A DNA stretch of 64,000 nt from Mycobacterium asiaticum DSM 44297 (GTDB taxonomy: Bacteria > Actinomycetota > Actinomycetes > Mycobacteriales > Mycobacteriaceae), in assembly GCF_000613245.1 (NCBI RefSeq), contig NZ_HG964937.1, forward strand, positions 1,735,935 to 1,799,934, read 5' to 3'. Positions 1 to 8,700 of the stretch are shown here, piece after piece (the stretch's first letter is position 1; each line of letters opens with the position of its first letter). The notes below the pieces were generated by a model that searched no databases, was not told the origin of the DNA, and was given only the letters and a program-made list of their open reading frames with translations. The translations under genes were made by a program, and so were the position numbers.

Positions 1-1087
1 AACAACCCCGCGTTCCCACCGCGGCCGCCGCTGCCGCCGACACCCTGAACCGGGCTGTATCCGCCGTCGCCGCCCGCGCCGCCGGCGCCGAACAGCAGCC
101 CGCCGTTTCCGCCGCTGCCGCCGCTGCCGCCACTTCCGCCGGCCTGAAGGACGTGGGTTGCGGCCCCGCCGTCGCCGCCCGACCCGCCGAACCCGGCGAT
201 CAATCCGCCGCTGCCACCGGCCCCGCCGTGACCGCCGGAGAAGAAGCCGGCACCGCCCGTGCCGCCGTTGCCGCCGCCGGAACCGAGGAATCCACCGAGC
301 AGGCCGCCGTTGCCACCGGCCCCGCCGGCGCCGCCGGTGCCGTTCGCCGCGCCGGTACCACCAACGGTGTTCGGGCTCAATCCGCCGTTACCGCCGTTCC
401 CGCCCCGCCAAGTAGACCTCCGGCCCCGCCGCTGCCGCCGGCGCCGCCGCTGCCAGAGATCACCCCGCCGGTTCCGCCGGTGCCTCCGGCGCCGCCGTTG
501 CCTGCCAGCCAGCCGCCCGCCCCGCCGTTGCCGCCGGCGCCGCCCGCGCTCAACGTGGTGGCCGCGCTGCCGCCGGCGCCGCCGACTCCCCCGGTGCCCA
601 ATAATCCTGCGGCACCCCCGTTTCCGCCTTTCTGGCCCGGCGCTCCCGAGCCACCCGCGCCGCCGTCCCCCATCAGCCAGCCGCCAGGGGCCCCGTCGAG
701 TCCGGACCCCGGCGCGGCGTTGGCCCCGTTACCGATGAGCGGGCGTCCGGTCAGCGTCTGAATCGGTGCGTTCACGGCATCAAGCACCGCTTGCAACGGC
801 GCGGCGTTGGCCGCCTCGGCATTCGCGTAGGCGTTGGAGCCGGCCGCCAAGGCCTGGATGAACCTCTGGTGGAACGCGGCCGCCTGGGCACTCAGGGATT
901 GGTAGCTCTGCCCGTGCTCGGAGAACAACGCAGCGATGGACGCCGACACTTCGTCCTGGGCTGCCGCCAGTATTCCGGTGGTCGAGGCCGCCGCGGCCGA
1001 ATGAACTTCGGCGACGGTCCAGCCGATCCTGGCCAGGTCCTCGGTTGCTGCTCCCAACACGTCCGGTAATGCAACCAAGAACGACAT
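1..1087 (-). pseudogene. PE_PGRS family protein, frameshifted, 3' end beyond window
   Basis: The first ~95 residues form a PE domain beginning MSFLVALPD, followed by Gly-Gly-Ala/Asn repeats typical of PGRS proteins, which are exported or surface-associated. I chose the ATG at 1087 because the PE domain canonically starts MSF and a G-rich stretch precedes it; an upstream GTG at 1105 would add six residues. The PGRS frame stops at 377. The GGX-repeat pattern resumes in another frame from about position 400 down to position 1 and stays open to the window edge, so one base is missing around 398-408 (a GC-run). The gene is therefore either broken or carries a sequencing indel. It is divergent from the PPE gene at 1312. 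The family call is certain; the functional status is not. Confidence 0.85.
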
Positions 1088-1240
1088 CAGATAACCCCCA
1101 ACCAAAGCGGTTCAGTAGTAAACGCGCTTCCCATTGCGCGTCACCATATCCCGGGCATGCCGACATTGCTGACCGAACAATCACGCTGCGTCCAAGGTTC
1201 ATCCACTTGTGGGTGAGGTTGTGCAATACTCCTCAGCAAA

Positions 1241-1259
1241 TAAGGTTAGGGTAACCAAA
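1241..1259 (+). promoter_or_regulatory. Candidate IdeR iron box
   Basis: TAAGGTTAGGGTAACCAAA matches the mycobacterial IdeR consensus TTAGGTTAGGCTAACCTAA at 16 of 19 positions, including a perfect GGTTA/TAACC inverted repeat around a GGG centre. It sits 53 bp upstream of the PPE37-like gene, where an iron-dependent repressor site would act. The divergent PE_PGRS gene starts about 150 bp away on the other side. The match is visible directly; regulation is inferred. Confidence 0.75.
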
Positions 1260-1311
1260 CTTTAGGAGACTCGGGTGACTTGTTCCGCGTCCTGGGATTG
1301 CCGATGACCGT

Positions 1312-2745
1312 ATGGAGGCCACGCCGCCGGAGGTGCATTCGACCCTGCTGAGCAGCGGTCCGGGGCCTGGATCGCTGCTTGCGGCCGCATCGGCGTGGGA
1401 GGGGCTGGGCGCCAGGTACGCCGAGGTGGCGGCAGAATTGGCCGCCGCCCTGTCCGCCGTGCATGGCGGATCCTGGCAGGGACCGACCGCCGCCCGGTAC
1501 GCGTCGGCCCATCTGCCGTACCTGGCGTGGTTGACCCAGGCGAGCGCCGTCAGCGCGGTGGCCGCCGCACAGCACGAGGCCGCGGCGACGGGTTATGTCG
1601 CGGCCCTGGCGGCAATGCCCACGCCGGCCGACCTCGCGGCCAACCATGCCATCCATGCGGCGTTGGTCGCGACGAACTTCTTCGGTATCAACACAATTCC
1701 GATCGCCGTGAACGAGGCCGACTACGTCCGGATGTGGGTCCAGGCCGCGACGGCAATGGCGGTCTATCAATCGGTCTCGGATTCGGCGCTGGCTTCGGTC
1801 ACGCCGGCGGCACCCGCACCGGAGATTCTCGCCGCGCCCGCGGAACCGGCTACTACCCCGCCCACCGACCCGATCGAAGAACTGCTGGTCTGGTCCGAAC
1901 ACTTCACCGAGATGTATCGGGCCCTGAAGGGGTTGGTGCTCAACCCAATTGGCACCGTGGTGCAACTGATCATCGACTTCGCGGCCGATCCTGCGGCAGC
2001 CGCGGTCACTTGGATGCCGCTGTTCTTCGTGTTCGCCTACTCGGCGGTCTTCGGGGTGATGGGATCGCCGATGTATACCGCGGTCGCCGGGCCGGGACTC
2101 GGCACGATCCCGTTGGCATTGGGCCTGTCCGCGCTGTCTGCCGTCGCCGAAGCTCCTGGCGAACTGATCGCAGCGGCCCCCGCCGTGGTCGCGGGAATGC
2201 CGGTGGCGCTTCTTGTCGCCAGCGCCGCACCGACGATGACGACCGCCGGTGCGGCGCCGACGCACAGCGTCGCCACCCAGGTCACGACGGCCACCGCCAC
2301 CGCACCGGCGTCGCCGCCGCACGCCGGCCCGTCCGGGTTCGCCTATCTTGTCGGTGGACCGGGGCCCGGCCCCACCCTCGGGCCTTTGCTGCACAACAAG
2401 GCGGCCGCCGGGGCGCCGGCATCGAGGATCGCGGCGGCGGAGAGTGCTGCCACAGCGGCCACCGGCAGTGCGAGAGCCCGCCGGCACCGCCGCGGTGCGA
2501 ACAAGAGCCGCGGTTACCGCGACGAGTTCCTCACGTTGGACGACACCCCGGACTCATCGCCCGACGCGCCGCCCGTTGACGTCTCTGGTTCCTTTACTGG
2601 CGCTGGACCGCTCGGATTCGCGGGCACCGCAACGAGATCCGAAGTCCGTCCGGCATCCGGACTTGTGACGCTCGCCGGCGACCCGTTCACGGACGCGCAC
2701 GTGGTCCCGATGATGCCGGGCAGCTATGACCCGCTCACCGACTGA
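1312..2745 (+). CDS. PPE family protein, PPW subfamily, PPE37-like
   Basis: 477 aa. The N-terminal PPE domain (about 1-175) starts with the PPEV motif followed by GPGPGSLLAAA, and carries the SWQGP helix-turn. The stretch NFFGINTIPIAVNEADY is close to my memory of M. tuberculosis PPE37 (Rv2123). A hydrophobic middle region (about 225-305) is followed by a basic linker and the PPW C-terminal domain with GFAGT and a PMMPGSY ending, where family members usually have Trp at the last position. PPE37 is IdeR-repressed and has been linked to heme-iron use in M. tuberculosis, which fits the iron box 53 bp upstream. No PE partner is adjacent; PPE37 is also an orphan. The start has no alternative in-frame ATG or GTG nearby. 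Family call firm; PPE37 orthology likely but not proven. Confidence 0.85.
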   Translation: MEATPPEVHSTLLSSGPGPGSLLAAASAWEGLGARYAEVAAELAAALSAVHGGSWQGPTAARYASAHLPYLAWLTQASAVSAVAAAQHEAAATGYVAALAAMPTPADLAANHAIHAALVATNFFGINTIPIAVNEADYVRMWVQAATAMAVYQSVSDSALASVTPAAPAPEILAAPAEPATTPPTDPIEELLVWSEHFTEMYRALKGLVLNPIGTVVQLIIDFAADPAAAAVTWMPLFFVFAYSAVFGVMGSPMYTAVAGPGLGTIPLALGLSALSAVAEAPGELIAAAPAVVAGMPVALLVASAAPTMTTAGAAPTHSVATQVTTATATAPASPPHAGPSGFAYLVGGPGPGPTLGPLLHNKAAAGAPASRIAAAESAATAATGSARARRHRRGANKSRGYRDEFLTLDDTPDSSPDAPPVDVSGSFTGAGPLGFAGTATRSEVRPASGLVTLAGDPFTDAHVVPMMPGSYDPLTD

Positions 2746-2833
2746 GCGGACCGCGTTCGTGGGTCGCCGGACGTGAGGGCCGGGAATCACCAGGTCCGCG
2801 GTTGCGGCCGGCCCCCACGCCCGACGACGGTTC

Positions 2834-5011
2834 TCACAGGATGTAGAGCATCTCCTGGTACGTGGGCAGCGGCCAAAGGTCGTCGGCGACGACACCTTCC
2901 AAGGCGTCGGCCGCGGCTCGCACCGCCGCCATCGCGGGCAGCAGTTCGGCCTGAGCGTGTGTCGCCTCTTCCAGCGCCGAGGTGGCGGAGTGCTCCGTCA
3001 GTGCTGACTTCAGGGTTGCCAGCGCGGCGGTGAGTTCACCGAGTGGAGCCGAAACAGCTTCCAGCGCAGACGTTACCGGTTCGATACCGGCGGCCTTCAG
3101 CGTCGCGACGTTCTGTGCGAGCTCGGTCTGGTAGCGGATCGCGGCCGGCAGGATGACCGTGGTGCCCATCTCCAGCGCCAGTTTCGCCTCGACCGCGATC
3201 GTCAGCGCGTACTGCTCCAGTCGGACCTCGTAGCGGCTGTGCAACTCACGTTCGCTGAAGACACCGTATTTTTCGAAAACCGCGACCGACTCGGGCTTGA
3301 TCAGCTCGGGAATGGCGTCCAGCGTGGTCTTGAGGTTCGGCAGCCCCCTTTCAGCCGCCTCGATCTGCCAGTTCTCCGAGTACCCGTCACCGTTGAACAC
3401 CACCGCGCCGTGCTCGGTGATGACGTCGGTAAGCAGTCTCTGGACGGCCGCATCGAAGTCTTCACCGTCCTCGACGGCCTGCTCCAGAATCGTTGCCATG
3501 TGGTCGAAGGAATCGGCCATGATGGTATTCAGGATGATCATCGGGACAGCAACCGTTTGTCCGGAACCCGGTGCGCGGAACTCGAATCGGTTGCCGGTGA
3601 ACGCAAACGGGCTGGTGCGGTTGCGGTCCCCGGGATCCGTCGGCAGCGGTGGCAACGTGTCCACCCCGATGATCATGGTGCCCTTGCCTTTTGACGAGGT
3701 GGCCGCGCCCTTGGCGATCTGCTCGAAGACGTCGGCGAGCTGCTCGCCGAGGAAGATGGAGATGATCGCCGGCGGCGCCTCATTGGCACCGAGGCGGTGG
3801 TCGTTGGTGGCCGAGGCGACCGACACCCGAAGCAAGCCGGCGAACTTGTGCACCGCACGGATCACCGCGGCGCAGAAAACCAGGAACTGGGCGTTCTCGT
3901 GCGGAGTGTCGCCGGGCACCAGCAGCGAGCCCAATTCGGCATTGCCGACCGAGAAGTTGACGTGTTTGCCCGAACCGTTGACGCCGGCGAACGGCTTCTC
4001 GTGGAACAGACATTCCATGCCGTGCTTCTTGGCCAGCGTCTTGAAGACCGTCATCAGCAGCTGCTGGTGGTCGGAGGCAAGGTTGGCCCGCTCGAACATC
4101 GGCGCAACCTCGAATTGGCCCGGAGCGACCTCGTTGTGCCGGGTCTTGGCCGGTATGCCGAGCTTGAACAGCTCACGCTCGGTGTCCATCATGAAGCCCA
4201 GGACACGCTCGGGCACCGCGCCGAAGTAGTGATCGTCGAATTCCTGGCCTTTGGGCGGCTTGGCGCCGAACACGGTACGGCCGGCGTTGATCAGGTCCGG
4301 CCGCGCCAGGAAGAAATGCCGATCGACCAGGAAGTACTCCTGCTCCGGGCCGCAGAACGACACCACCTTCTCGGGATCACCGTGCCCGAACAGCTTGAGG
4401 ATCCGTTCGGCATGCACACCCATTGCCTGCTGGCTGCGCAGCAACGGCGTCTTGTAGTCCAGCGCTTCGCCCGTCATCGAGACGAATACCGTTGGGATAC
4501 AAAGCGTATTGCCGTTCGGGTTCTCCAGAATGTAAGCCGGGCTGGTGACGTCCCAACCGGTGTAACCGCGCGCCTCGAAGGTGCTGCGCAGCCCGCCGGA
4601 AGGGAAGCTGGATGCGTCGGGCTCGCCCTGGATGAGAGTCTTGCCGGCGAACTCCGCCAGCGTCTGCCCGTCGGAGACGGGTTCGAGAAAGCTGTCGTGT
4701 TTCTCGGCGGTCAAGCCGGTCATCGGATAGAACACGTGCGCGTAATGCGTGGCACCTTTTTCCAGCGCCCAGTCCTTCATGGCCGCCGCGACCGAGTCGG
4801 CGACCGCCGTGTCCAGCTTGGCGCCCTTCTCGATCGTCGCCAGCACCGACTTGTACACCGACTTGGGCAGCCGCATCTGCATCTCGGCCTTGGTGAAGAC
4901 GTTGGAGCCGAAGATTTCTCCCGGTGTCTCGCCCGGCACGAAGCTGATGGCCGGGGGGACGTAGGCCTCGACGTTGTTGATCGCCTGCAGGCGGACCGCG
5001 TTTCCGCTCAT
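2834..5011 (-). CDS. glnN: Type III glutamine synthetase (GSIII)
   Basis: 725 aa, the usual length for the GSIII (GlnN) class and much longer than the ~470 aa GSI enzymes. It would make glutamine from glutamate, ammonia and ATP in the cytoplasm. Visible GSIII features include the N-terminal EIFGSNVFT stretch, the FCGPEQEYFLVD catalytic strand, the GVNGSGKHVNFS glutamate/ATP-binding loop and the NRTSPFAFTGNRFEFR segment. A clear GGAGGA Shine-Dalgarno lies 5-10 nt before the ATG. It is transcribed convergently with the PPE gene and divergently from the acyltransferase at 5185. Mycobacteria normally rely on GSI enzymes (GlnA1-A4), so this is an accessory glutamine synthetase. Confidence 0.95.
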   Translation of the reverse strand: MSGNAVRLQAINNVEAYVPPAISFVPGETPGEIFGSNVFTKAEMQMRLPKSVYKSVLATIEKGAKLDTAVADSVAAAMKDWALEKGATHYAHVFYPMTGLTAEKHDSFLEPVSDGQTLAEFAGKTLIQGEPDASSFPSGGLRSTFEARGYTGWDVTSPAYILENPNGNTLCIPTVFVSMTGEALDYKTPLLRSQQAMGVHAERILKLFGHGDPEKVVSFCGPEQEYFLVDRHFFLARPDLINAGRTVFGAKPPKGQEFDDHYFGAVPERVLGFMMDTERELFKLGIPAKTRHNEVAPGQFEVAPMFERANLASDHQQLLMTVFKTLAKKHGMECLFHEKPFAGVNGSGKHVNFSVGNAELGSLLVPGDTPHENAQFLVFCAAVIRAVHKFAGLLRVSVASATNDHRLGANEAPPAIISIFLGEQLADVFEQIAKGAATSSKGKGTMIIGVDTLPPLPTDPGDRNRTSPFAFTGNRFEFRAPGSGQTVAVPMIILNTIMADSFDHMATILEQAVEDGEDFDAAVQRLLTDVITEHGAVVFNGDGYSENWQIEAAERGLPNLKTTLDAIPELIKPESVAVFEKYGVFSERELHSRYEVRLEQYALTIAVEAKLALEMGTTVILPAAIRYQTELAQNVATLKAAGIEPVTSALEAVSAPLGELTAALATLKSALTEHSATSALEEATHAQAELLPAMAAVRAAADALEGVVADDLWPLPTYQEMLYIL

Positions 5012-5184
5012 TGAGTTCCTCCATAAGGGGTCCGCGATGGGATCGGCGGACGCTGGACCGCCTCACCGTAGAGACGTTCGATGGCGGATCTGTTACGGCG
5101 GCGTCAACGATGGAGCAGTATTGGTTGCGACCGTGAGACATGCCTGTCGAAGCGGACTCGGACGGCTAGCAAGGGGGCCTTGCG

Positions 5185-6621
5185 GTGCAGCAGCTGAGCT
5201 GGAGCGACGACATGATGCTGCGTGCCGAGGGTCCGGCCACGCCGCTGCAGATCCAGATGCTGCTGATTTACGACCCGTCCACCGCTCCCGGCGGCAGGGT
5301 GACGTTCAAGGGAATCCTCGAGGAACTGGACGCGCGGCTGCATCTGGCGGAGGTTTTCCGACGCCGCCTGACCGAGCTGCCGGGCGGACTGCACATGCCG
5401 TATTGGGTCGATGACCCGAACTTCGACCTCGAATATCACGTCCGGCACATCGGGCTGCCGCAACCCGGCGATTGGCGGCAGTTGTGTATTCAGGTGGCTC
5501 GGCTGCATGCCCGGCAGATCGACCTGCGCCGTCCGCCGTGGGAGATCACCGTCATCGAGGGCCTCAACGCGGTTCCCGGTGTGCCGAAAGGCTCCTTTGC
5601 GATGGCACTGAAACTGCATCACTGCGCGGTCGACGGGATGGCGAGCGTGCAGATGATCGCGGCGCTGCACGATCTTGCCGCGGACGGCCCGCGGCCCGCG
5701 GGTCCGGACCGGCCGTGGCAGCCGGCGCCGCTCCCCTCGACCGCGGACCTGCTTTCCCGCACGGCGGTCAACGCCGCGCTGCACCCGGTGCGGGTGGGCA
5801 GAGTCGTCCTGTCGAGCACACCGAAGATCGTCCGCGGCCTGCTGGGTGTGCCCGGCAAACTGGTCGGCGGCGTGGTGAGTAGCGTCGCCGAGGGCAGCAG
5901 GCCCTCGTTTCCGCCCAAGACCCGCTTCAACGAGACTGTGTCACCGCACCGCGTCTTCGAGGCCAGGTTTCACGATCTGGCTGATTTCAAGAGGATCAAG
6001 GCGCGGGTGCCGGGCGCAACCGTCAACGATGTGGCGCTGGCCTACGTCGGCGGCGCGCTGCGCGAATATCTGGCCGGGCACGACGAATTGCCCGAAGAGT
6101 CGCTGGTTGCGGCGTGCCCGATCTCGCTGCGCGAGGCCGGCGACGAAAGCGCCAAGGGAAACATGTTATTCGGCCGTCTGCAGGGGCTCGGCACCGACAT
6201 CGCCGATCCGCTGGAACGGCTCGCCACGATCGCCGCATCGACAGCCGCAAGCCGTTCGGAGTCTGAGCATTCCAGCAGGGCGCAGCTGCTCGAACTGGTA
6301 GCGACGTTGCCGACGGCGCTGCTTGGGGTGACCGCCAAAGCCGCCAGCGTGCTTCCGTTCTCCGGCCCCACCGTCGCCAACACGACCGTCACGAACGTGC
6401 CGGGCCCGACCGTCCCGATCTTCTTCCACGGTGCCCGCCTGCTGCGCGCCGCCGGCCTCGGACCGCTGATCGGCGGCCTGAACCTTTGCCACGTGGTTGC
6501 CAGCTACGACGGAATCCTGTCGATCAGCGCGACCGCCGACCGCGATGCGCTTCCCGACCCGGCCAGGTACGCCGAATGCATGGACCGCGCATTTGACGAG
6601 CTGCTCGCCGCCACGGGGTGA
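5185..6621 (+). CDS. Wax ester synthase / diacylglycerol acyltransferase (WS/DGAT family)
   Basis: 478 aa, the normal size for mycobacterial triacylglycerol synthases (Tgs). The catalytic HHxxxDG motif is present as HHCAVDG at residues 145-151. The N-terminal LSWSDDMML and the C-terminal NVPGP segments are also typical. The family joins acyl-CoA to diacylglycerol or fatty alcohols at the inner membrane, forming storage lipid. Start is the GTG at 5185, preceded by AAGGGGG. A permease gene follows after 17 bp, so they may be co-transcribed. The exact acceptor cannot be told from sequence. Confidence 0.93.
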   Translation: MQQLSWSDDMMLRAEGPATPLQIQMLLIYDPSTAPGGRVTFKGILEELDARLHLAEVFRRRLTELPGGLHMPYWVDDPNFDLEYHVRHIGLPQPGDWRQLCIQVARLHARQIDLRRPPWEITVIEGLNAVPGVPKGSFAMALKLHHCAVDGMASVQMIAALHDLAADGPRPAGPDRPWQPAPLPSTADLLSRTAVNAALHPVRVGRVVLSSTPKIVRGLLGVPGKLVGGVVSSVAEGSRPSFPPKTRFNETVSPHRVFEARFHDLADFKRIKARVPGATVNDVALAYVGGALREYLAGHDELPEESLVAACPISLREAGDESAKGNMLFGRLQGLGTDIADPLERLATIAASTAASRSESEHSSRAQLLELVATLPTALLGVTAKAASVLPFSGPTVANTTVTNVPGPTVPIFFHGARLLRAAGLGPLIGGLNLCHVVASYDGILSISATADRDALPDPARYAECMDRAFDELLAATG

Positions 6622-6638
6622 CGCCGTAGCGTGGTGGC

Positions 6639-7904
6639 GTGACTGCAGATAAGGCACCTGGCTCCGGTAACGGCATCGGGTTGCGGCGCAGGCTGGGGGT
6701 CGCCGATGCCGTGGTGGTCGGGTTGAGTTCGATGCTGGGTGCCGGCATTTTCGCCGCGCTGGCCCCCGCGGCCCACGCCGCCGGAGCCGGGTTGCTGATC
6801 GGTTTGGCAGTGGCCGGGTTGTTGGCGTACTGCAACGCGACCTCCTCGGCCCGGTTGGCCGCGCTGTATCCCGCATCCGGTGGCACATACGTGTACGGGC
6901 GGCAGCGGCTGGGCGAATTCTGGGGTTACCTGGCCGGGTGGGGTTTTGTGGTCGGCAAGACCGCCTCCTGTGCGGCGATGGCGCTCACGGTCGGGTGGTA
7001 CGCCTGGCCCGCCCACGCCCACCTGGTCGCGGTCACTGCCCTGGTGGCGTTGACGGTGGTGAACTACCTGGGTGTGCGCAAGTCAATGTGGGTCTCCCGG
7101 ATCATCGTCGCCGCGGTGCTGGTGGTGTTGGCGAGTGTGGTCACAGCGGTGTTCGGTACGCACGCAGGTGATTTCGCTCACCTGACTGATTTCGCAGGCG
7201 TGTCCAGCGGCGGGGTGCTGCAGGCGGCGGGGTTGCTCTTCTTCGCGTTCGCCGGCTACGCGCGCATCGCGACGCTGGGTGAGGAAGTCCGGGATCCGGC
7301 ACACACCATTCCCCGGGCGATCGGGATCGCGCTGGCGATAACCGTGGCGGTCTACGCCGCGGTGGGCGTCGCCGTGCTGATCGCGTTGGGGCCGCAGCGC
7401 CTTGCCACGACGGGCCGACCACTGGTGGAGGCGGCGCGTGTGACCGGCCTGCCGTGGTTGCTGCCGGTCGTCGCCGGCGGCGCGGTGCTGGCCGCGCTGG
7501 GCTCGTTGTTGTCGCTGATGTTGGGAGTGTCTCGCACCACCCTGGCGATGGCACGGGACGGCCATCTCCCGCGTCGGCTGGACGCGGTCCACCCGCGGTT
7601 CGAGGTTCCGCACCGCGCCGAGCTGGCGGTCGGAGCGGTAGCCGCGGTGCTGGCGGCAACGGTCGATCTGCGCGGCGCGATCGGATTCTCCTCGTTCGCG
7701 GTGCTGGTGTACTACGCGGTCGCCAATGCCTCCGCGTTCACCTTGGGCTCCGATGAAGGCGCGCCGCCCAAAGTCATTCCGGTGTGCGGGTTGTTGGGTT
7801 GCGTGGTGGTGGCCTTCGCACTGCCGTTGACGTCGGCGATCTCTGGCGCCGGAGTGCTGGCGCTGGGCGCGGCGCTGTTCTGGGCCCGCTCCCGGCGGCG
7901 GTAG
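6639..7904 (+). CDS. APC-superfamily amino acid permease
   Basis: 421 aa with about 12 hydrophobic segments spread over its length. The first segment carries the APC signature GLSSMLGAGIFAAL, and helix 6 carries FFAFAGYARIATLGEEV, typical of amino acid/polyamine/cation symporters. It would take up an amino acid or amine across the inner membrane. GTG start at 6639, 17 bp after the WS/DGAT stop. The substrate is not predictable by eye. Confidence 0.9.
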   Translation: MTADKAPGSGNGIGLRRRLGVADAVVVGLSSMLGAGIFAALAPAAHAAGAGLLIGLAVAGLLAYCNATSSARLAALYPASGGTYVYGRQRLGEFWGYLAGWGFVVGKTASCAAMALTVGWYAWPAHAHLVAVTALVALTVVNYLGVRKSMWVSRIIVAAVLVVLASVVTAVFGTHAGDFAHLTDFAGVSSGGVLQAAGLLFFAFAGYARIATLGEEVRDPAHTIPRAIGIALAITVAVYAAVGVAVLIALGPQRLATTGRPLVEAARVTGLPWLLPVVAGGAVLAALGSLLSLMLGVSRTTLAMARDGHLPRRLDAVHPRFEVPHRAELAVGAVAAVLAATVDLRGAIGFSSFAVLVYYAVANASAFTLGSDEGAPPKVIPVCGLLGCVVVAFALPLTSAISGAGVLALGAALFWARSRRR

Positions 7905-7963
7905 GTCTTTGGTGAGCCTCCGCTTGCTGGCGCGATCCGCGCCGGTGCGGTTGGCTCTACCTC

Positions 7964-8698
7964 GTGGTTGATGAGCAACTTGACGACGCGCGCGGCGCCC
8001 ATCCGGCCGAGCCACACGCCGACGGCGCGATGGACCGCCTCAATTGGTTGCGGGCGGCGGTGCTGGGCGCCAACGACGGCATCGTGTCGGTGGCCGGCAT
8101 CGTGGTCGGTGTCGCCGGCGCCACCGCGCAGCGCGGACCGATCTTCACCGCCGGACTGGCGGGTCTGGTAGCGGGCGCGGTGTCGATGGCGTTGGGTGAA
8201 TACGTTTCGGTGTCCAGTCAGCGCGACAGTGAACAGGCCCTGCTGACCAAGGAAAGCCACGAACTGCTAGAGACTCCCGACACCGAATTGGCCGAGCTGA
8301 CCGCCATTTTCGAGGACAAAGGCCTGTCGCCCGACACCGCCGCTCAGGTGGCGAAGGAATTGACCGCCCGTGATGCGTTCGCCGTCCATGCCGAGGTGGA
8401 GTTGAAGCTCGATCCCGAGGATCTGGCCAACCCATGGCATGCCGCGGCGGCCTCGGCGGCGTCTTTCGTCGCCGGAGCGATGCTGCCGCTGGTGGCGATC
8501 CTGTTGCCGCCGGCCACTTTCCGGGTGCCGGTGACTTTCATCGCGGTGCTTGTCGCGCTGGGTCTGGCCGGTGCGGTCAGTGCCCGCATTGGCGGGAGCA
8601 GCGTGCGCCGCGCGGTACTGCGGGTGGTTCTCGGCGGTGCCGCGGGTTTGGCGTTCACTTATGGTGTCGGCCATCTGTTCGGCACCGCGATCGGGTGA
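7964..8698 (+). CDS. VIT1/CCC1 family Fe/Mn transporter
   Basis: 244 aa. The LGANDGIVSVAGIVVGVAGA stretch near residue 35 and ALGEYVSVSSQRD near residue 80 are diagnostic for VIT1/CCC1 membrane transporters. These export Fe2+ or Mn2+ from the cytoplasm in bacteria. About five membrane segments are visible: two before and three after a charged central loop (about 85-155) rich in Glu and Asp that could bind metal. GTG start at 7964; an in-frame ATG at 8030 (MDRLNWLR) is a reasonable alternative. It ends 3 bp from the convergent kinase gene. Confidence 0.9.
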   Translation: MVDEQLDDARGAHPAEPHADGAMDRLNWLRAAVLGANDGIVSVAGIVVGVAGATAQRGPIFTAGLAGLVAGAVSMALGEYVSVSSQRDSEQALLTKESHELLETPDTELAELTAIFEDKGLSPDTAAQVAKELTARDAFAVHAEVELKLDPEDLANPWHAAAASAASFVAGAMLPLVAILLPPATFRVPVTFIAVLVALGLAGAVSARIGGSSVRRAVLRVVLGGAAGLAFTYGVGHLFGTAIG

Positions 8699-8700
8699 GG

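Noticed and set aside
153..761. Plus-strand Pro/Ala-rich frames at the window start
   Set aside because: Antisense of the PGRS Gly-rich repeats reads as Pro/Ala; no independent evidence of a gene.
2746..2799. Inverted repeat GCGGACC ... GGTCCGC between the PPE and GSIII genes as a terminator
   Set aside because: Stem of only 7 bp with a 40-base loop; too weak to call.
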